DNA of 64,000 nt from JABDMH01 sp965223165 (GTDB taxonomy: Bacteria > Bacteroidota > Bacteroidia > Chitinophagales > Saprospiraceae): assembly GCA_965223165.1 (NCBI GenBank), contig CBDCVQ010000018.1, positions 1 to 64,000 on the forward strand, read 5' to 3'. This document shows positions 1-8,789 of this stretch, one piece after another. Position 1 is the first letter of the stretch. Every line of letters begins with the position of its first letter. The notes under the pieces are model-generated. The model saw only the letters and a list, made by a program, of their open reading frames with translations, made no database searches and was not told the DNA's origin. Position numbers and translations under genes: made by a program.

Positions 1-696
1 TAGGAATTCTCGCACCATGGTGGCGGCAAACTGGGGACCGTTGTCATTTCTAATTTCGACGGCCAAGCCTTTGTTTTTCAGATCTGCCGGTTGTAAGTAA
101 TGCTCGATGACATGCTCCCATGCTGCACGTACTTGGTACTGAGTCATATGGTATGCTGAGCTCTTGTACAGGATGGTGCGGGTGAAGGTATCTATGATAT
201 TAAGAATATACGCCGAACGTGCATGTTCCTCTACCCACACCTGCTTGATGTCCATCGACAATATTTCCAACGGCCTGGTCGGCTGCACTTTCCTACCTCG
301 GACCCGATTCTTGCCTGTTGGCCGAATCCGTCTGCGTAGCAAGCCATTTTCCTTCATCAACCGATACACTTTCTTGCGGCCGATCATATAGCCTAGCAGC
401 ATCATAGCTGCAGTCATTCGCTTATAGCCATATTGTGTATCGGGGTCCTCCAGCACCTTTTCGATCTGCTCCACCACTTCTTTGTTCGGCACGACCTCAC
501 GGGTGGTCTCATCTATGTACTTCATGGTGTACTCGCTGATAGGTCTGCCTGGCCTTCTGGCACCCCGGGCTCGCCGATGATAGTATTGATTCCTACTCAA
601 CCCTACTAACGCCAACCCCTTATCCACGCCCAGTCCCTCTGATGCATATCGTCGCACTATCGCTTTTTTCTCGCCCACTGTGGTCGGTTTTTTTTT
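1..696 (-). CDS. IS3-family transposase orfB (partial, C-terminus outside window)
   Basis: This is the DDE integrase-like half of the IS3 transposase and it catalyses cut-and-copy transposition. Translation is expected by a -1 ribosomal frameshift from orfA on a run of nine A (minus strand, 688-696), as in the complete copy at 32984-34042, which it matches. It contains the HTH_21-like linker and the start of the catalytic core, with the first Asp in an SMDIKQ context. The 3' part lies left of base 1, so activity cannot be judged from here. Confidence 0.88.
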
Positions 697-974
697 ATGA
701 TCTCCTGCTGCATTTTGATCTTCAAGTCCTTCTCCACCATCAATTCCTTGAGGGCCGCATTCTCCTTCTCTAAGCGACGTATCTCCTTCAGGCGTGCCTT
801 GGTCATCCCGTAATCCATACCCTTTTCGCCCATCTGCTCGTATTTCTTCCTCCACGAATAGTACGTGGCTGGATAAATTCCATACTTATCCAATGTCTTC
901 TTCACCCCCTCTGCCTTGGCCTCCTTCAGTATCTGAAGCTTTTTCTCTTTGCTAAATGTTCGTCTAGTCATCAT
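657..974 (-). CDS. IS3-family transposase orfA (helix-turn-helix)
   Basis: A 105-residue DNA-binding protein. It has an N-terminal HTH (TFSKEKKLQILKEA, then a KTLDKYGIYPATYYSWRKKY recognition segment) and a C-terminal leucine-zipper-like coiled coil (residues about 60-95, rich in KE and L). It overlaps orfB by about 40 bases at the frameshift site. It differs from the orfA at 32706 by a single residue (A/V near residue 20). Confidence 0.93.
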   Translation of the reverse strand: MMTRRTFSKEKKLQILKEAKAEGVKKTLDKYGIYPATYYSWRKKYEQMGEKGMDYGMTKARLKEIRRLEKENAALKELMVEKDLKIKMQQEIIKKNRPQWARKKR

Positions 975-1030
975 GTAAATTTACAGTTAATTATCTGTAA
1001 CTCTGTCTGATCAGTTAGGGGTCTGTTACA

Positions 1031-1062
1031 GTCGTACGCTGCATGTCACAGAACCGTTGGGC
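1031..1062 (+). other. attC right-half remnant
   Basis: GTCGTACGCTGCATGTCACA followed by GAACC and GTTGGGC is the 3' arm and R' box of an attC whose left arm is missing where the IS3 element ends. GTTGGGC begins the next cassette and pairs exactly with GCCCAAC at 1636. Confidence 0.7.
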
Positions 1063-1101
1063 TCAATTACGAGGACAAAGTTTTGACGATAAGAAACTGA
1101 A

Positions 1102-1635
1102 ATGAGAATCGTGCTTGCAAGTATACTCTTCGTGATTTCCTGCACTGACGGCGAACATTCGAATCAGGTGAAATTGGACCTAAGGGGGAAGCGGATGAAT
1201 AGAATTCCACAAGCGATCCTTGCAAACCATCGAATTGAAGAGCTCCACATCGGCACAGACGGATATGTAGCCCATCCGCCACTTTCACTGGTACCAAACT
1301 TGGAAATCAAGCTCAGCAGATTACCGGAAGAGGTCTCAAATTTGAGTAAACTTAGGAGACTCACGATTTCATCCACACAAATCCAGCATTTGCCCCAATC
1401 AATGGCCAACCTCACAAATTTGAGATATCTCAATCTCAGCTTTAACGAGAACTTGGATCCAACAAGAGAGTTGGAGAAGCTAGTTGCACTACCAATGTTA
1501 GATACGTTGGTCATCATAGATCGCGACATAGAGGTGGATCTTGCTGCGAAACTAAAACAGAGCAGGCCGGAATTGGTCATCGTTGACAGGCAAGTGCTCT
1601 TTGAAAAAACTACAAACGAAGAAATGAATAACTGA
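1102..1635 (+). CDS. leucine-rich-repeat lipoprotein (cassette gene)
   Basis: 177 residues. A short signal peptide ends in a lipobox (FVISC, Cys about 15), so it is probably an outer-membrane or periplasmic lipoprotein. The body has leucine-rich repeats: RIPQAI, RLPEEVSNLSKLRRLTIS, HLPQSMANLTNLRYLNLS and KLVALPMLDTLVI, about 23 residues each. LRRs normally mediate protein binding; no catalytic domain is present. It is the only gene in its cassette, which begins GTTGGGC at 1056. Its stop codon abuts the attC box GCCCAAC. The partner is unknown. Confidence 0.8.
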   Translation: MRIVLASILFVISCTDGEHSNQVKLDLRGKRMNRIPQAILANHRIEELHIGTDGYVAHPPLSLVPNLEIKLSRLPEEVSNLSKLRRLTISSTQIQHLPQSMANLTNLRYLNLSFNENLDPTRELEKLVALPMLDTLVIIDRDIEVDLAAKLKQSRPELVIVDRQVLFEKTTNEEMNN

Positions 1636-1773
1636 GCCCAACCATGCCTATCATGACATATCGGCCTAGCCCAATCCCCATGCAGCCAAAAAGGCACAAA
1701 AGCAATCTATGAACACGGGGAACATTATAAATAACGAAATTGGCCGATACATCAGATAGACTGAACGTTACAG
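1636..1773 (+). other. attC site, long (138 bp) form
   Basis: R'' GCCCAAC (1636) pairs with the cassette start GTTGGGC. The arms (CTATCATGACATATCGGCC and GGCCGATACATCAGATAG) are complementary and flank a roughly 80-bp central loop. R' is GTTACAG at 1767. The same long attC type follows the type-I cassettes. Confidence 0.88.
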
Positions 1774-1787
1774 ATCATTAGAAGAAA

Positions 1788-2942
1788 ATGAAAGTCATAA
1801 AAAGCAAATGGTATAGAAAAATTCAAAGCGAACATGGAAACTTTGAAATTCATCCTAATGAAGGATGTGAAGTCTATACGTTTAATGACTTTGAATCTAA
1901 GCTCCTGATTGTACGAGAAAATACCCTTGCACAAAGAAATTCTGGGAAACCATATAAGCCTACAATGTATGTTCTTAATCCACAGACAGGTGACATATTG
2001 AATAGAAACGATTATGAACCATATTTCAATTATGAACCATATTCTATAAAAAGCAAAGACGGAAAATGGAAAACAACTGTCCAAAGAAAAGTAGATGAGA
2101 CCGGAGAAGACTATATTGAAGAACGAATAGTTAATCTTGAAACACAAGAAAAACTAAAACCTGCAATTGGCGTTGCATTTAGACAGTCCAAATACGAAAC
2201 TTGGATAGATCGGTATCACAAGGAATTGGAAAGAAGAAAGAAACTTGAATCTAAACTAACCTTAAACCAACATTTTGAAAAGTGCAAGAATGATCTAAAA
2301 GAAAACGACTCAATCCTAAAATACACAAGTAAAACAAATGTTTTTCATCTTTTATACGATGGAAATACTTTTCAACTCAAATCTAAAGAAGAACAACTTA
2401 ATAGAGATTTCAACTGGGAAGACGTTACTCATATCGAAAAAGAATTTAACTCAATAGAAGAATTCTGGGAATTTATAACCAAAGACAAAAATTGGTTCAA
2501 AAACCTAAATCCAGTAAGAGAGAAATTTGGAACAGATAAATTAATAGCAAAAGCAATTATAGAATACCATAACACATTTGTTCAAAATGAATTTCAAACA
2601 GAAGATTATCGAATTTTGCATAAATGGATGAATACTGTTTTCACAGATTCAATTAATCGAAGTGAGTATAGGCAATACTGTGCAAATTGCAATAAGTCGA
2701 CATTCAATAATGCAAGATATCCTAAATACATTTGTGGCGATTGTATTGAACTATTAACCGATAGTGAAGGCAGAAAAGTAGAATATTTTAATACTGAATT
2801 ATTAGGTCATGGTTGTCAAGGTTACTATGTAGGTACAGAACAAAAAGAAAAATACGATTCAACCATCTGCTATATCAAAGACAAGATATTTTATGCAGAA
2901 GAAGCCTACTTTGGCGGAATAGTAATACAACTAAAAGAATGA
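1788..2942 (+). CDS. zinc-ribbon-containing protein of unknown function, copy 1
   Basis: A soluble 384-residue protein with no signal peptide. I do not recognise the family. A four-cysteine zinc ribbon is visible near residues 302-325 (CANC, then CGDC), followed by a conserved-looking C-terminal block (LGHGCQGYY, ICYIKDKIFYAEEA, FGGIVIQ). The middle (about 140-190) is charged and probably helical. It is the sole gene of a cassette that begins GTTACAG and ends in attC CTGTAAC. An apparently identical second copy of the whole cassette lies at 5199-6451. It is AT-rich compared with the genes around 55 kb, consistent with acquisition from elsewhere. Confidence 0.75.
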   Translation: MKVIKSKWYRKIQSEHGNFEIHPNEGCEVYTFNDFESKLLIVRENTLAQRNSGKPYKPTMYVLNPQTGDILNRNDYEPYFNYEPYSIKSKDGKWKTTVQRKVDETGEDYIEERIVNLETQEKLKPAIGVAFRQSKYETWIDRYHKELERRKKLESKLTLNQHFEKCKNDLKENDSILKYTSKTNVFHLLYDGNTFQLKSKEEQLNRDFNWEDVTHIEKEFNSIEEFWEFITKDKNWFKNLNPVREKFGTDKLIAKAIIEYHNTFVQNEFQTEDYRILHKWMNTVFTDSINRSEYRQYCANCNKSTFNNARYPKYICGDCIELLTDSEGRKVEYFNTELLGHGCQGYYVGTEQKEKYDSTICYIKDKIFYAEEAYFGGIVIQLKE

Positions 2943-2950
2943 AAAACGAT

Positions 2951-3019
2951 CTGTAACAAGCGATCATGATGACAGATTGGCTGCCGCCAAATCCGCCACA
3001 TATCGCAAATCCGTTATGT
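2951..3019 (+). other. attC site
   Basis: R'' CTGTAAC (2951) pairs with this cassette's start box GTTACAG (1767). The arms are GCGATCATGATGACAG and CGCCACATATCGC, imperfectly paired. R' is GTTATGT at 3013. Confidence 0.88.
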
Positions 3020-3064
3020 CCAATTCATTTAACCGAACCTAAGTCTCAGCAAAAGAAAGATAGC

Positions 3065-3481
3065 ATGGAGAATACCTCAAACAAAGAAGACCTCCTGCAG
3101 GCAATCGAAGACTATCTGGATGCTTGTAAAGAGTACACCTATTCCAGATGGGGTAACGAATCGGATTCCTACTTAACGAAGTTGATTGTAGACAAGCGAG
3201 ATCTCGATGTAGCGAATCTTAGCAGAGAACAGAAATTAGGTCTGATTACGAAGATCCATTCTGGAGACTTCTATTACCAAGTTTGCTCTCTAAGGACTGG
3301 ACTGTTCAACGGCGAACCTTCACTTGTTGACCATAGCGCGAAAGTCATGGCGAACGCGAAATACCTCGACTTCGTCGGAATCAGTCATTCGGCGAACGCG
3401 CGACTTGGAAAATTAGATAAACTGAAAATGCACATCGTCACTAAATTACTAAAGCAGCACAGCCAGAACCATATTCACTGA
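3065..3481 (+). CDS. hypothetical protein (cassette gene)
   Basis: 138 residues from the ATG at 3065. The frame is open further upstream, but that would run through the attC, so 3065 (MENTSNKEDLLQAIEDYLDA) is the better start. It is predicted helical, acidic at the N-terminus and basic at the C-terminus, with no signal or membrane segment. No family is recognised. It is the only gene in the cassette bounded by GTTATGT and ACATAAC. Confidence 0.6.
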   Translation: MENTSNKEDLLQAIEDYLDACKEYTYSRWGNESDSYLTKLIVDKRDLDVANLSREQKLGLITKIHSGDFYYQVCSLRTGLFNGEPSLVDHSAKVMANAKYLDFVGISHSANARLGKLDKLKMHIVTKLLKQHSQNHIH

Positions 3482-3505
3482 TTTCATGAAACGAATAAAA
3501 ATTGG

Positions 3506-3571
3506 ACATAACAATGTGCAGCACGATATACCTCCCTTCGGTCGTTACATCGGCTGCACCAACCGTTGCGT
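3506..3571 (+). other. attC site
   Basis: R'' ACATAAC (3506) pairs with the cassette start GTTATGT (3013). The arms GTGCAGC and GCTGCAC pair around a short imperfect stem. R' GTTGCGT at 3565 starts the first type-I non-coding cassette. Confidence 0.88.
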
Positions 3572-3802
3572 GCACTTATTGAATAGAAGAGGAATGAGAC
3601 AATTGCAAAGTCTGAAGCTCCATATCTCGACGAAGAGAACAGGCCATGAGCCACTGGTCGGGATTGCCAGCGCGGAAACGGGATTTGGTTTGGCAGGTCC
3701 TCGGATGGCTTCAGTGCCCGGGTCGGGGACGCCCTCAATGCTCGCCCTCATGGAAGAGCGGAGGACTTGTACGTCCGGGGAAAGGAAGAAAATGCACGCA
3801 AC
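3565..3802 (+). repeat. type-I non-coding cassette body, copy 1 (GCGT subtype)
   Basis: The first of ten related cassettes without a convincing gene. It starts GTTGCGTGCA and ends TGCACGCAAC, giving a 10-bp terminal pairing longer than the usual 7-bp box. The conserved core CGGGATTTGGTTTGGCAGG is enclosed by a short stem (TTGCCA 3664-3669 with TGGCAG 3691-3696). A GC-rich segment (about 3697-3750) and GTACGTCCGGGGAA follow. Open frames exist on both strands, but indels between copies near 3765 and 3783 (one to two bases) shift them, so protein coding is unlikely. I infer a structured RNA or a DNA element; no known RNA family is recognised. Confidence 0.6.
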
Positions 3803-3932
3803 CGTGCCTATCGTGACATATCGGCTTAGCTATGATCACCGTTCAAACGAAAGCACAAGATCAAGCAATGAGCACGACGAAGCCTAAAAACACCGAAAGT
3901 GGCCGATACGTCAGATAGACTAACCGTTGCGT
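3796..3932 (+). other. attC site, long form (type-I cassette copy 1)
   Basis: R'' ACGCAAC (3796). The arms CTATCGTGACATATCGGC and GCCGATACGTCAGATAG are complementary, with a roughly 75-bp central loop. R' is GTTGCGT (3926). Confidence 0.88.
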
Positions 3933-4163
3933 GCACTTCTTGAATAGAAGAGGAATGAGGCAATTGCAAAGTCAGAAGCTCCATATCTCGACGAAGAGAA
4001 CAGGCCATGAGCCACCGGTCGGGATTGCCAGCGCGGAAACGGGATTTGGTTTGGCAGGTCCTCGGGTGGCTTCAATGCCCGGGTCGGGGACGCCCTCAAT
4101 GCTCGCACGCGTGGAAGAGCGGAGGACATGTACGTCCGGGGAATGGAAGAAAATGCACGCAAC
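3926..4163 (+). repeat. type-I non-coding cassette body, copy 2 (GCGT subtype)
   Basis: A tandem copy directly after copy 1, with the same 10-bp terminal pairing and core. It differs by scattered substitutions (for example CTCGCACGCGTGGAAG where copy 1 has CTCGCCCTCATGGAAG). Confidence 0.6.
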
Positions 4164-4293
4164 CGTGCCTATCGTGACATATCGGCTTAGCTATGATCAC
4201 CGTTCAAACGAAAGCACAACATCAAGCAATGAGCACAACGAAGCTTAAAAACACCGAAAGTGGCCGATACGTCAGATAGACTGACCGTTGTAG
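4157..4293 (+). other. attC site, long form (type-I cassette copy 2)
   Basis: R'' is ACGCAAC and R' is GTTGTAG (4287), with the same arms as at 3796. Confidence 0.88.
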
Positions 4294-4312
4294 CCAATTA
4301 GAAAAAAGAAAA

Positions 4313-4636
4313 ATGAACCATCAAGAAATGAATCTAAATATCAGATATGACTTGCCCAATGAAACTTGGGAAAATGTTATACCTGAAATTTATAAGGAAA
4401 CGGAAGGCTGGATAGGATTTGCAAATGAAGAAGTCAAATATCGAAAGAATCTACCTCATTGGTTCAGTTTTGATGAAAATGAAAAACACATTTATGCTTC
4501 AGTTGAACCAAGTGGATTACAATTTACTGGTTTAATGGAAGATGACGAATGGGAGAATTGGAAAATAAAAATAAAACAAATAGCAACTAACAAATTAGGA
4601 TTCAAAGTTGGTGAAATTGAATTAGGCGAAGTATGA
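4313..4636 (+). CDS. hypothetical protein, first gene of a two-gene cassette
   Basis: A soluble 107-residue acidic protein with several tryptophans (ETWENVIP, EGWIGF, PHWFSF, EWENWKIK). It has no signal peptide and no recognised family. The last codons overlap the next gene by four bases (ATGA), so the two are translationally coupled. A small acidic protein coupled to a second gene would fit a toxin/immunity or toxin/antitoxin pair, but no motif proves this. Confidence 0.6.
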   Translation: MNHQEMNLNIRYDLPNETWENVIPEIYKETEGWIGFANEEVKYRKNLPHWFSFDENEKHIYASVEPSGLQFTGLMEDDEWENWKIKIKQIATNKLGFKVGEIELGEV

Positions 4637-5118
4637 AAATAAAGTTTATGCTCGATTATACCGAAAGTCCGTTTTGGGCAATAGATGAAGAAGCGAAATC
4701 GAATTTTGGATATAATGTTGATTTAGAAAACCTCGAATTGAGTAAGAGTTCCAAAATTCGACTTGGCTCAATAATGAAACTATTTCACCAAAGACTCAAC
4801 CCTGTTTATCAAATGTTTCCCTCACTATGGTCAGGAAGAATGAATGTTTTCTTCCAAATGTTTCTTAAACAAGTTTATAGTGAAATTGAGCATGAATTAG
4901 GTAATAAATATGAATTGATAAATGGTGAATTCAACTTAATGAATGAAGAAATTAATGTTGAACAAATTGATAAAGACTTGACTGAATTCTTGAAAGACCC
5001 ATCAAAATACGCAGATAAAAAAGGAATTACTTACAACTCTAAAGAAACGTTGAATAAAGAAATTCAAATCGCTTATGAAGATTGGGAAAAAATAGAATTT
5101 AAATGGACAACAATTTGA
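4633..5118 (+). CDS. hypothetical protein, second gene of a two-gene cassette
   Basis: 161 residues, starting in the ATGA overlap with the preceding gene. No family is recognised. The central part (about 50-95: IRLGSIMKLFHQRLNP, QMFLKQVYSEIEHELG) is helical, with a hydrophobic stretch containing SLWSGRMNVFFQMF. The C-terminus is acidic. It shares its cassette (GTTGTAG at 4287 to CTACAAC at 5137) only with the 107-residue protein, so the pair probably works together. Confidence 0.6.
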   Translation: MKIKFMLDYTESPFWAIDEEAKSNFGYNVDLENLELSKSSKIRLGSIMKLFHQRLNPVYQMFPSLWSGRMNVFFQMFLKQVYSEIEHELGNKYELINGEFNLMNEEINVEQIDKDLTEFLKDPSKYADKKGITYNSKETLNKEIQIAYEDWEKIEFKWTTI

Positions 5119-5136
5119 AATAAAAAAGAAAACTGG

Positions 5137-5205
5137 CTACAACAACGTATATGACGGTCATGCCCAGCAAAAGCTGGTCACGCCGCATATACAATACCGT
5201 TACAG
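5137..5205 (+). other. attC site
   Basis: R'' CTACAAC (5137) pairs with the cassette start GTTGTAG. The arms CGTATATGACGG and CCGCATATAC flank a CCAGCAAAAGCTGG hairpin. R' is GTTACAG (5199). A decayed relative of this attC is at 43574. Confidence 0.88.
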
Positions 5206-5219
5206 ATCATTAGAAGAAA

Positions 5220-6374
5220 ATGAAAGTCATAAAAAGCAAATGGTATAGAAAAATTCAAAGCGAACATGGAAACTTTGAAATTCATCCTAATGAAGGATGT
5301 GAAGTCTATACGTTTAATGACTTTGAATCTAAGCTCCTGATTGTACGAGAAAATACCCTTGCACAAAGAAATTCTGGGAAACCATATAAGCCTACAATGT
5401 ATGTTCTTAATCCACAGACAGGTGACATATTGAATAGAAACGATTATGAACCATATTTCAATTATGAACCATATTCTATAAAAAGCAAAGACGGAAAATG
5501 GAAAACAACTGTCCAAAGAAAAGTAGATGAGACCGGAGAAGACTATATTGAAGAACGAATAGTTAATCTTGAAACACAAGAAAAACTAAAACCTGCAATT
5601 GGCGTTGCATTTAGACAGTCCAAATACGAAACTTGGATAGATCGGTATCACAAGGAATTGGAAAGAAGAAAGAAACTTGAATCTAAACTAACCTTAAACC
5701 AACATTTTGAAAAGTGCAAGAATGATCTAAAAGAAAACGACTCAATCCTAAAATACACAAGTAAAACAAATGTTTTTCATCTTTTATACGATGGAAATAC
5801 TTTTCAACTCAAATCTAAAGAAGAACAACTTAATAGAGATTTCAACTGGGAAGACGTTACTCATATCGAAAAAGAATTTAACTCAATAGAAGAATTCTGG
5901 GAATTTATAACCAAAGACAAAAATTGGTTCAAAAACCTAAATCCAGTAAGAGAGAAATTTGGAACAGATAAATTAATAGCAAAAGCAATTATAGAATACC
6001 ATAACACATTTGTTCAAAATGAATTTCAAACAGAAGATTATCGAATTTTGCATAAATGGATGAATACTGTTTTCACAGATTCAATTAATCGAAGTGAGTA
6101 TAGGCAATACTGTGCAAATTGCAATAAGTCGACATTCAATAATGCAAGATATCCTAAATACATTTGTGGCGATTGTATTGAACTATTAACCGATAGTGAA
6201 GGCAGAAAAGTAGAATATTTTAATACTGAATTATTAGGTCATGGTTGTCAAGGTTACTATGTAGGTACAGAACAAAAAGAAAAATACGATTCAACCATCT
6301 GCTATATCAAAGACAAGATATTTTATGCAGAAGAAGCCTACTTTGGCGGAATAGTAATACAACTAAAAGAATGA
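5220..6374 (+). CDS. zinc-ribbon-containing protein of unknown function, copy 2
   Basis: This encodes exactly the same 384-residue protein as the gene at 1788, with the same upstream bases after GTTACAG and the same attC downstream. The whole cassette was therefore duplicated recently, with cassettes C, the two type-I copies and the two-gene cassette lying between the copies. It has the same zinc ribbon (CANC, CGDC) and C-terminal FGGIVIQ block. No function can be assigned. Confidence 0.75.
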   Translation: MKVIKSKWYRKIQSEHGNFEIHPNEGCEVYTFNDFESKLLIVRENTLAQRNSGKPYKPTMYVLNPQTGDILNRNDYEPYFNYEPYSIKSKDGKWKTTVQRKVDETGEDYIEERIVNLETQEKLKPAIGVAFRQSKYETWIDRYHKELERRKKLESKLTLNQHFEKCKNDLKENDSILKYTSKTNVFHLLYDGNTFQLKSKEEQLNRDFNWEDVTHIEKEFNSIEEFWEFITKDKNWFKNLNPVREKFGTDKLIAKAIIEYHNTFVQNEFQTEDYRILHKWMNTVFTDSINRSEYRQYCANCNKSTFNNARYPKYICGDCIELLTDSEGRKVEYFNTELLGHGCQGYYVGTEQKEKYDSTICYIKDKIFYAEEAYFGGIVIQLKE

Positions 6375-6382
6375 AAAACGAT

Positions 6383-6451
6383 CTGTAACAAGCGATCATG
6401 ATGACAGATTGGCTGCCGCCAAATCCGCCACATATCGCAAATCCGTTAGGC
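6383..6451 (+). other. attC site
   Basis: R'' CTGTAAC pairs with GTTACAG at 5199, and the body is identical to the attC at 2951. R' is GTTAGGC (6445). Confidence 0.88.
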
Positions 6452-6509
6452 ACAAGCGGGTTAAAAGAAGTTGAGCATAGCTATTAATTTATTTTAAATC
6501 ACAAAAATA

Positions 6510-7304
6510 TTGCACACAAGAAGATATAAATATGGTCAATATCAAGGGGGAATTCTTAAAAAGGTAAATGCAAAAGGTAGTATAATTTCTAATACTTTCT
6601 ATACAAGACAGCATCAATCAGAATGGCATTCTCACGAAAATGCACATTTAGCTCTCCTTTTTTATCCTTCAAAAGCAGAAACAAAGAATAAAGAAAGATA
6701 TAGTGACTATAAAGGCAATATTTTCACATACCATGAAGGGCAAATCCATAGATTTACTACACGAAAAGGCATCACAACTAGTTCAAATATAGAGATAGGT
6801 AAGAGCTTTTTAAACAAGTATAATTTTACTTTCTCAACCTTTGAGCAAAACTTGTTGAAAAAGGAAAATGCAAAATCACTTATCATACAGACTCAAGCAG
6901 AATTATTTGGGGATGACTTTAATAAAGAACTCAATATACTATCGCTATTATTAGAAATGGCGTCTTCTGAACCAAAAGAATATTTCAAACAACCCGTTTG
7001 GATAGATAGATTAAAGAACTTACTACAAGACAACTGGAATGAAACCCTAACACTAGACTACATGTCAATGGAGATAGGTGTGCATCCGGTAACCATTTCA
7101 AAATATTTTAGAAAATATGTAGGTTGTACTATCGGACAATATAGAAGGAAAATCAGGATTGAACGAAGTTTGAGCATTATAAAGTCTACTAAAATGTCTT
7201 TGTCTGAAGTAGCTCATTACTGTAATTATTCTGACCAAAGTCATTTCATAAGAGAGTTTAGAAAACACATAGGCTTAAAGCCTTTCGATTTTAAGAAAAT
7301 GTAA
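6510..7304 (+). CDS. AraC-family transcriptional regulator (cassette gene)
   Basis: 264 residues. The C-terminal part (about 165-262) carries two helix-turn-helix motifs typical of AraC/XylS: LTLDYMSMEIGVHPVTISKY, then MSLSEVAHYCNYSDQSHFIR followed by EFRKHIGLKPFDF. The N-terminal part contains a cupin-like region (QSEWHSHENAHLALLF) that probably senses a ligand. No ATG lies near the N-terminus; TTG at 6510 is the likely start. It shares its cassette (GTTAGGC to GCCTAAC) with the S41 peptidase 73 bases downstream, which it may control. Confidence 0.85.
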   Translation: MHTRRYKYGQYQGGILKKVNAKGSIISNTFYTRQHQSEWHSHENAHLALLFYPSKAETKNKERYSDYKGNIFTYHEGQIHRFTTRKGITTSSNIEIGKSFLNKYNFTFSTFEQNLLKKENAKSLIIQTQAELFGDDFNKELNILSLLLEMASSEPKEYFKQPVWIDRLKNLLQDNWNETLTLDYMSMEIGVHPVTISKYFRKYVGCTIGQYRRKIRIERSLSIIKSTKMSLSEVAHYCNYSDQSHFIREFRKHIGLKPFDFKKM

Positions 7305-7376
7305 TCAGGCTAATTTTATTCTATTTCTTACAGGTTCTTAATACGAAATTTGCTTTCTATCAAAGCAGTTAACATT

Positions 7377-8789
7377 ATGAAATCAGTTATTCTAATCATC
7401 TTATATTGTCTTTTCTTCAATTCTTTGCTTGCACAGAAGCCTTTAAATGTACAAATTAGCAAAAATGAAATTAACTTTTTAATACATAGAATTGCGGATT
7501 CACTTGCCTATTATTATGTAAATAAGGACGAAGGTGTAGATATTGGGAATCATCTAAAAAATCAAGCAGATAAAGGTGTATATTATAAATGGACTAAACC
7601 AGAACAGCTCGCAAAAAAGTTAACACAAGATTTAAGAAGTGTCAATGGAGACCTACATTTATATGTAAAATATCATAAAAAGGAAAATAATCAAAATGAA
7701 GGCAATGAAGTTAAGTTGAATGATAATAAAGGTTCTTCTACGAATTATGGATTTCAAGAGATTCAATTTTTAGAAGGCAATATTGCTTACTTAAGAATCG
7801 AACATTTTTCAAATTGGGATTATGCAAGCAAGGCAAGACAAAAAGTATCTGAAGTAATGAGTCTTTTCAAAAATAGCAAAGCATTAATCATAGACATCAG
7901 AGATAACAGAGGTGGAGTACCTTATATTGCCTCCTATTTAGCTAGCTACTTCTTTGATGATAGACCTGTACACCTAGCAGATTTTTATACTCGTTACAAT
8001 AATTTTAGATATGGTATATATACAGAGCCTTTTGTTCCTGGAGTAAAGTTTCCTGAAAAACCTTTGTTTATTTTGGTAAACGAAAAATCTGCATCTGCTG
8101 CAGAGGAACTTGCGTTTTGGTTACAAAATCAAAAAAGGGCAATAATTATTGGTCAGCCTACTTCGGGAGCTGGATATGGAGCTTTAAACCACAAATTAAA
8201 CGAAAGATTTTCTATCTCAATTTCCAGCGAAGAAGAAGTAGACCCAATAACAAAAAAAGGGTTTCAAGGTACTGGCGTAATCCCAGATAGTATCGTTGAT
8301 AATGCGAACTCATTTGATGTTGCAATCAGTTTAGCTAAAGATCGAATAAAAAAAATAAACCCTATAGACAGTCTATATTTAAAGAAGTTTTATGAACTAT
8401 TAAAGGATAAAAACCAATCATTAAGCGAGTCTGAAATTTTAGAATATGTAATCATCCTAAATCAAACCAATTACTTGAATTATGATGATATATACAATCT
8501 TGGAAATAAGTACATAAAAGAACCTAAAAAAGCTCTACCAATTTTAAAAGCAAATACTATTCTATATCCCTTTTATCCAAACCCATTTGAAGATTATGCT
8601 AAAGCACTTGTAAAAGCTAAAGATTATCAAGGTGCTTTGAAGAATTTTGATAAAGCAGTAAAGCTAGCCAAGTTGAAGAACAATCCTAATTTAGAACAAT
8701 TCAGGTTAAACAGAGAAAACTTTTTAAAAAAACATAAATTAAAGAAAAAAAGTAGAAAGCCAGTGCCTAACAACGTGTATAAGCAATAG
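7377..8789 (+). CDS. S41-family (tail-specific/CtpA-like) peptidase with signal peptide
   Basis: A signal peptide (MKSVILIILYCLFFNSLLAQ) sends this 470-residue serine peptidase out of the cytoplasm. The peptidase domain spans about 120-300: LIIDIRDNRGG, then the nucleophile Ser in NEKSASAAEE (about residue 238) and the GQPTSGAGYG loop. A C-terminal segment (about 350-450) resembles TPR-like helices (ILKANTILYPFYPNPFEDYA, YQGALKNFDKAVKLA). The ATG at 7377 is preferred over the upstream TTG at 7350 because it begins the signal peptide. The last six codons lie within attC (R'' GCCTAAC at 8765), so the integron site supplies the C-terminus. Confidence 0.85.
   Translation: MKSVILIILYCLFFNSLLAQKPLNVQISKNEINFLIHRIADSLAYYYVNKDEGVDIGNHLKNQADKGVYYKWTKPEQLAKKLTQDLRSVNGDLHLYVKYHKKENNQNEGNEVKLNDNKGSSTNYGFQEIQFLEGNIAYLRIEHFSNWDYASKARQKVSEVMSLFKNSKALIIDIRDNRGGVPYIASYLASYFFDDRPVHLADFYTRYNNFRYGIYTEPFVPGVKFPEKPLFILVNEKSASAAEELAFWLQNQKRAIIIGQPTSGAGYGALNHKLNERFSISISSEEEVDPITKKGFQGTGVIPDSIVDNANSFDVAISLAKDRIKKINPIDSLYLKKFYELLKDKNQSLSESEILEYVIILNQTNYLNYDDIYNLGNKYIKEPKKALPILKANTILYPFYPNPFEDYAKALVKAKDYQGALKNFDKAVKLAKLKNNPNLEQFRLNRENFLKKHKLKKKSRKPVPNNVYKQ

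Larger units (their letters stand above)
1..1030 (-). mobile_element. IS3-family (IS150-like) insertion sequence, copy 1, cut by window edge
   Basis: The element runs leftward and only its first 1030 bases are inside the window. Its left terminus (TGTAACAGACCCCTAA read on the minus strand) ends at 1030 and is the same as the terminus of the second copy at 32650. It carries orfA and the first part of orfB and is nearly identical to that copy. It sits directly against the right half of an attC site (1031-1062), so it probably inserted into an attC. Confidence 0.92.

Noticed and set aside
1752..5579. Antisense open frames of 131-133 codons opposite the zinc-ribbon gene
   Set aside because: They mirror the codon pattern of the sense gene and have no family resemblance.
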